DNA from: Gyrodactylus bullatarudis
Lineage: Eukaryota; Platyhelminthes; Monogenea; Gyrodactylidea; Gyrodactylidae
Assembly (NCBI GenBank): GCA_012064415.1
Contig: SSNU01000045.1
Coordinates: 147,462-211,461, forward strand
Direction: 5' to 3'
DNA: 64,000 nucleotides
Made by a program: the position numbers and the translations under genes. The notes beneath the pieces were generated by a model that had not been told where the DNA came from, ran no database searches, and saw only the letters and a program-made list of their open reading frames with translations. Every line of letters starts with the position of its first letter. Position 1 is the stretch's first letter. Shown here piece by piece: positions 60,480 to 64,000 of the stretch.

Positions 60480-61515
60480 TACCTTGACGAGTATGAATAA
60501 TAAGGGCGGATGGGAAATCGATCTATGCTTATACGTATTAAATATGTACTATAGTTTTAAATAATTGATAAATACAGATTTGTATAATTTTTTCCGATAA
60601 ATATTTATAATTAAATAACGTGTTTTCTTGAATTAATATTTTATTCACTATTTATATTTACTTTCTTTAAGTTGAATTGAATTATAAAAGTCAATTTTTA
60701 GTATTAGTTTCGCTGTTGATTAGAAAAAATGGGTTAGTGAGCCCAAAAAATATTTCATTGATACCTAAAGTTGCCTATTCTTACTATCTTTAACAAGATG
60801 AATTTATGATAGACATAGCAGCTAGAGCAGAAGATGAAAGTCCTTTCACTTGTTTCTTTAAGTTGAATTGGAAAAGTCTTTCCTCCCTCCTTGTACATGA
60901 TCGTTCTTGGGTTGACTTCTGACCTTCAGATTCATATCAAATTACATTACTTGAATTTTGTATTTTCACATGTATTGAAATCAAAAAAGATGTCCAAGGG
61001 GCTTCTTCTACACGGGGCCTTTGAGTCTGTTGATGAAACTTCCGAAAAAGCAGTAAGCATAAGAACTGTCAATACTGGAAAACCACGATCTAAAGGGCAA
61101 GGCTTTTTAAGATGCAATTGTCAAAAGGGATGCAAGTCAAAGATGTGTTTATGTCTGAAGAATTTAGTCCTTTGCAATCTAAAATGTAACTCGAAAATAA
61201 ACTGTGAAAATAAAGAATATAGGAAAACCCTTTATAATTTTCTTTTTCATGCAAAAGATGAAAGGGAAAGATTTATTATAACTATAATTCAATTCAACTT
61301 AAAGAAAGTAAATATAAATAGTGAATAAAATATTAATTCAAGAAAACACGTTATTTAATTATAAATATTTATCGGAAAAAATTATACAAATCTGTATTTA
61401 TCAATTATTTAAAACTATAATACATATTTAATACGTATAAGCATAGATCGATTTCCCATCCACCCTTATTATTCATATTCGTCAAGGTATATCTTGCAGA
61501 TTATGCATAATATTA
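60480..61515. mobile_element. DNA element with about 220-bp inverted ends carrying a CXC-type frame
   Basis: 60475-60690 and 61285-61500 are nearly perfect inverse copies (for example GGAAATCGATCTATGCTTAT and AATAACGTGTTTTCTTGAAT). The inside holds the Cys-rich frame at 60891-61328. The inverted ends stay highly similar, so the insertion is young or the arms are being homogenised. Confidence 0.8.
60891..61328 (+). CDS. Cys-rich (CXC-like) protein fragment of a mobile element
   Basis: From an ATG at 60991, the frame encodes LRCNCQKGCKSKMCLCLK, NLVLCNLKC and NCENK. This is the CXC-like cluster (CxC-x-x-GC-x-x-x-x-C-x-C..C-x-x-x-C) found at the C-termini of several transposon-borne and domesticated integrase/transposase proteins. 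Its C-terminal 30 codons run into the right inverted repeat (the TIR is read as IITIIQFNLKKVN). No catalytic domain is present, so it is a captured or leftover fragment. Confidence 0.5.
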   Translation: MYMIVLGLTSDLQIHIKLHYLNFVFSHVLKSKKMSKGLLLHGAFESVDETSEKAVSIRTVNTGKPRSKGQGFLRCNCQKGCKSKMCLCLKNLVLCNLKCNSKINCENKEYRKTLYNFLFHAKDERERFIITIIQFNLKKVNINSE

Positions 61516-61551
61516 TTATATAGTAATTTATTATTGCTCAAATAAAGAGTC

Positions 61552-62266
61552 AATTACATTTTTGACTATAGTTATTTCATTTTTCACACTTTTGACTAAA
61601 CTTTTCTCCATATTTTACACTTTTGACTATAGTCATATTAAAATATTGAGATTTTTTTCCAAATATATTTCGAGTATAGTTAATTTTGTTAAAAAAATTT
61701 TAACTTTTCTTCATTTTTACATTTTTGACTACACTTTATGTATTGAGAAAGAAAATATATTATACAATGTTTATTCAATATGATTCATTTCACATCTTCA
61801 TATTTTGATTTTAGTCGTTTCAGCTTAGGTCGACCATAAGTTGTCGAGTTGCCGTCAGGCTTAGAATTTCACTATCCTTAAGAGAATCCAAATCCGGTAG
61901 AAATATTTTCGATGAATAAATTTTTTTCAGTGTGATCAGTCCAATTTATTTGCGAATAAATAGCTTCACCGAAAAAATGTTTGCAAGGCGAACCAATAAA
62001 GTTTGCCTTGTTGCATGAGCATATCATTTCGCACAAAACTTCAAATGATGGTGTGTATTCATTACATTAATTTAATTGAAAAAACGAATAATTATAATAC
62101 GGAGATTAACCAAATTATATGTCCCATTAAATTAACGGCATAAATTATAATCAACCTTAAAATAACCTGTGAGATCCTAGAAATTGAATAGTCAAAAATG
62201 TAAAAAAAAGAAAAGTGTAGCTAAAAATGTAAAAACAAAATTAACCATAGTCAAGAATGTAATTTA
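61552..62266 (-). mobile_element. MULE-type element with repeated TACATTTTTGACTA motifs
   Basis: AATTACATTTTTGACTATAG at the left is inverted at the right (AATTACATTCTTGACTATGG). TTTTTGACTA-like motifs recur at least four times on the left and three on the right. Inside, minus strand near 61965-62045, the frame ICSCNKANFIGSPCKHFF is a SWIM finger (C-x-C..C-x-H), so this is the C-terminal end of another MULE transposase. Confidence 0.7.
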
Positions 62267-62384
62267 CTCCAAATAAAACCCATTATCGTGTGAAAGTTAG
62301 TTTCCTCTTTTGAACCAATTCTACTGCTTGAAATTAAAAAAAGGATGATCTGAATTCTGTTCATATTGAAGTTTCTATCAAAAG

Positions 62385-62975
62385 TAATTAAATATAGTCA
62401 TTTTTCAAATTTCGATTTGGCACCAAAATCCCATTTATTCGAACTTTTAACTGAAATTCTTTTTTTTTTTCAAAGTGAGAGAGTGAGCAAAAGTTGATTT
62501 TTATGATCACAATAAGACAAGAAAGTCAAATATTGCCGAAAACATTTTGAAATATCTCATTTCCAAGGTATTTCGATTTATCGGAATTTGATTGATTTTC
62601 AAGCAGTGAAAATGATAACAAAATAGAAATTCAGCTCCCCAACGATAATCAAGTTATGCAATAGAACAGAATCAGCCTATTCGGCTCTCTTGTCTTGTGA
62701 TCATAAAAATAAACTTTTGATCACTCTCTTACTTTGAAATCAATAAAAATTTTCTATTCTAATTTCGAAAAATTTTTGTCACCAAGTTTGAAATTTGAAA
62801 AATAACCACATTTTTCATGAAAACAATTTTCTTCAGAATATTTTTCTTCAACTAGTAAAAGTGGGCAACATGAGTAGGATTCTAAAATATCTTTAACATA
62901 TTTGAATTTTTGATGAAAAAATCGAGGTTTTCGTAAAAATCATATATTCCCAACTTCATATCAATTACTGTATTT
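62385..62975. mobile_element. MITE of the ATGAAGATG family, full copy
   Basis: Contains the inverted inner pair CAAAGTGAGAGAGTGAGCAA at 62475 and TGATCACTCTCTTACTTTG near 62720, like the copy at 30350-30895. It ends CCCAACTTCATATCAATTAC. Confidence 0.6.
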
Positions 62976-63654
62976 CCAATTTGAAAATTTCCCTCGAGTT
63001 TTAAAACATACTAGAGATAAAATCTAGATTTGATCTTCATACATTCGGAGTGACAAAGAAGTGTAGTATGTATTCTTGATTTACAAATCAATCATGCGAA
63101 TTAAAGATTAATCTTGGTGAAATGCCTACGAATCGATGAGAGAAGCATCTAAAGAAATGATCTTTTGGCGAATTAAGATTAATCTTTCAAATTCAAATGA
63201 CGCTTGAAGAAGAAAAAGTTTCATCGTCATTTGGCTCTTAAATAAACAAATTAGCATATTTCTCGATCTTTCCTCTTTTAAGTATTACTGATTTTGATGA
63301 TGTTTTTTGTAATTTTATCAATACAAAAACCTAATTTCCTGGTAAGATCATGAGAATAATATTTATCAGCAATTTATCTCATACATATATTTTTAGATAT
63401 GTGTATAGGTTTACCTTTTGCAATCATTTAAGGAAGCTTTGAAAAACAATAAGGAATTGGATTCGATGGTTAATGAAAACTTGACTTTTATTGTAACCTG
63501 GTTAAGATAAATTTGAAACTCCGAGATTAGCTCCATATTTATAGCAATTCAAGATAAAATTCGGAATACACTGTAGACTCTACAGAGTATGTGTTACGAG
63601 CAATGTCTACACTTGGTAAGTTTGAATGTTGCATTATTCATTAGTTAGAAAACC

Positions 63655-63775
63655 CTAGGGGTACGCGACAGGACGTTCTTGTTTCATGACAATGAACGTA
63701 TCATCTACATATCTAACATACAAATCTGTATATCCCTCTATTAAATTTTCCATTCTATTCTTCTCCAAGTATCCT
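63655..63775 (-). pseudogene. Penelope-like reverse transcriptase fragment, YVDD motif
   Basis: On the minus strand the frame LYVRYVDDTFIVMKQE contains the RT palm motif in the form found in Penelope-like elements (RYVDDTF). An upstream part (YLEKNRMENLIEGY) also fits. It ends abruptly near 63775, where sequence of the opposite orientation begins. Confidence 0.7.
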
Positions 63776-64000
63776 AAGAAATACATAGAGAAAGCTTTAG
63801 AAGATGAAGCAACTCAACAAACAGAAGAAGAACTAATTGAAGGAGCTATTCCTATTTTCATAAAATTAAACTTTAAAGGAGATGGGTTCAGCTATGAACT
63901 AAGAAGAAAATTGAATTTGCTTGTAAATGAACATTATAATGATATACAATTGAAGGTTGTATACAAGACCACAAGTCTCTTCAAATTTCAACTTAAAGAT
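63776..64000 (+). pseudogene. Penelope-like reverse transcriptase C-terminal part
   Basis: A continuous plus frame to the window edge (GAIPIFIKLNFKGDGFSYEL, then HYNDIQLKVVYKTTSLF, then QLKD). This is the thumb-to-linker region that leads to the GIY-YIG endonuclease in Penelope-like elements (..I..Y......VVYKT....L.D). The rest of the endonuclease would lie beyond the window. Confidence 0.65.

Noticed and set aside
60480..61515. CRISPR-like or phage array
   Set aside because: The repeats are long inverted arms, not short spaced direct repeats; introns and gene content show eukaryotic DNA.

Overview
The window is AT-rich nuclear DNA from an animal, with one assembly gap. The supported host genes are all metazoan: a formin of the FMNL/Frl type, an endosomal syntaxin, a TIS11/tristetraprolin-like CCCH protein, SMN, CSRNP/AXUD1, ODF2/cenexin, cytosolic asparaginyl-tRNA synthetase, and the last exon of a Ras/Rap-like GTPase. 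Most introns inside the compact genes are only 25-40 bp and still have GT..AG ends. Introns that small are known in few animals, notably dicyemids and orthonectids; that lineage is my inference, not something the sequence proves. ODF2 suggests a ciliated animal.

Layout. Positions 1-35158 (minus strand) carry one very large formin gene. Its exons were placed by homology, splice sites and codon phase, and its introns (up to about 9.4 kb) are filled with transposons. Positions 35311-43447 form a dense gene island: syntaxin (+), CCCH protein (-), SMN (-), CSRNP (-), ODF2 (-) and NARS (+). Two divergent pairs (formin/syntaxin and ODF2/NARS) have their starts only 104-152 bp apart. Positions 43.5-64 kb are mostly transposon graveyard with one isolated GTPase exon at 47.2 kb.

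Mobile DNA. There is a MULE transposase gene with a continuous reading frame across two 32-bp introns. Further MULE derivatives carry SWIM fingers or long inverted repeats. A hAT element is delimited exactly by 13-bp inverted ends and an 8-bp target duplication. Two piggyBac-like elements are bounded by TTAA. Also present are a decayed LINE, Penelope-like element pieces (GIY-YIG endonuclease and YVDD reverse transcriptase), and a MITE family with many copies.

Most interesting points. (1) SMN has no Tudor domain. (2) Three copies of a hammerhead-ribozyme-like motif occur in Penelope-like surroundings, with a covarying extra helix. (3) The formin has a strongly degraded FH2 domain, no polyproline FH1, and apparently no exon for the GN-x-x-N core. 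(4) Intron sizes are bimodal, and the transposon gene shares the tiny host-type introns.
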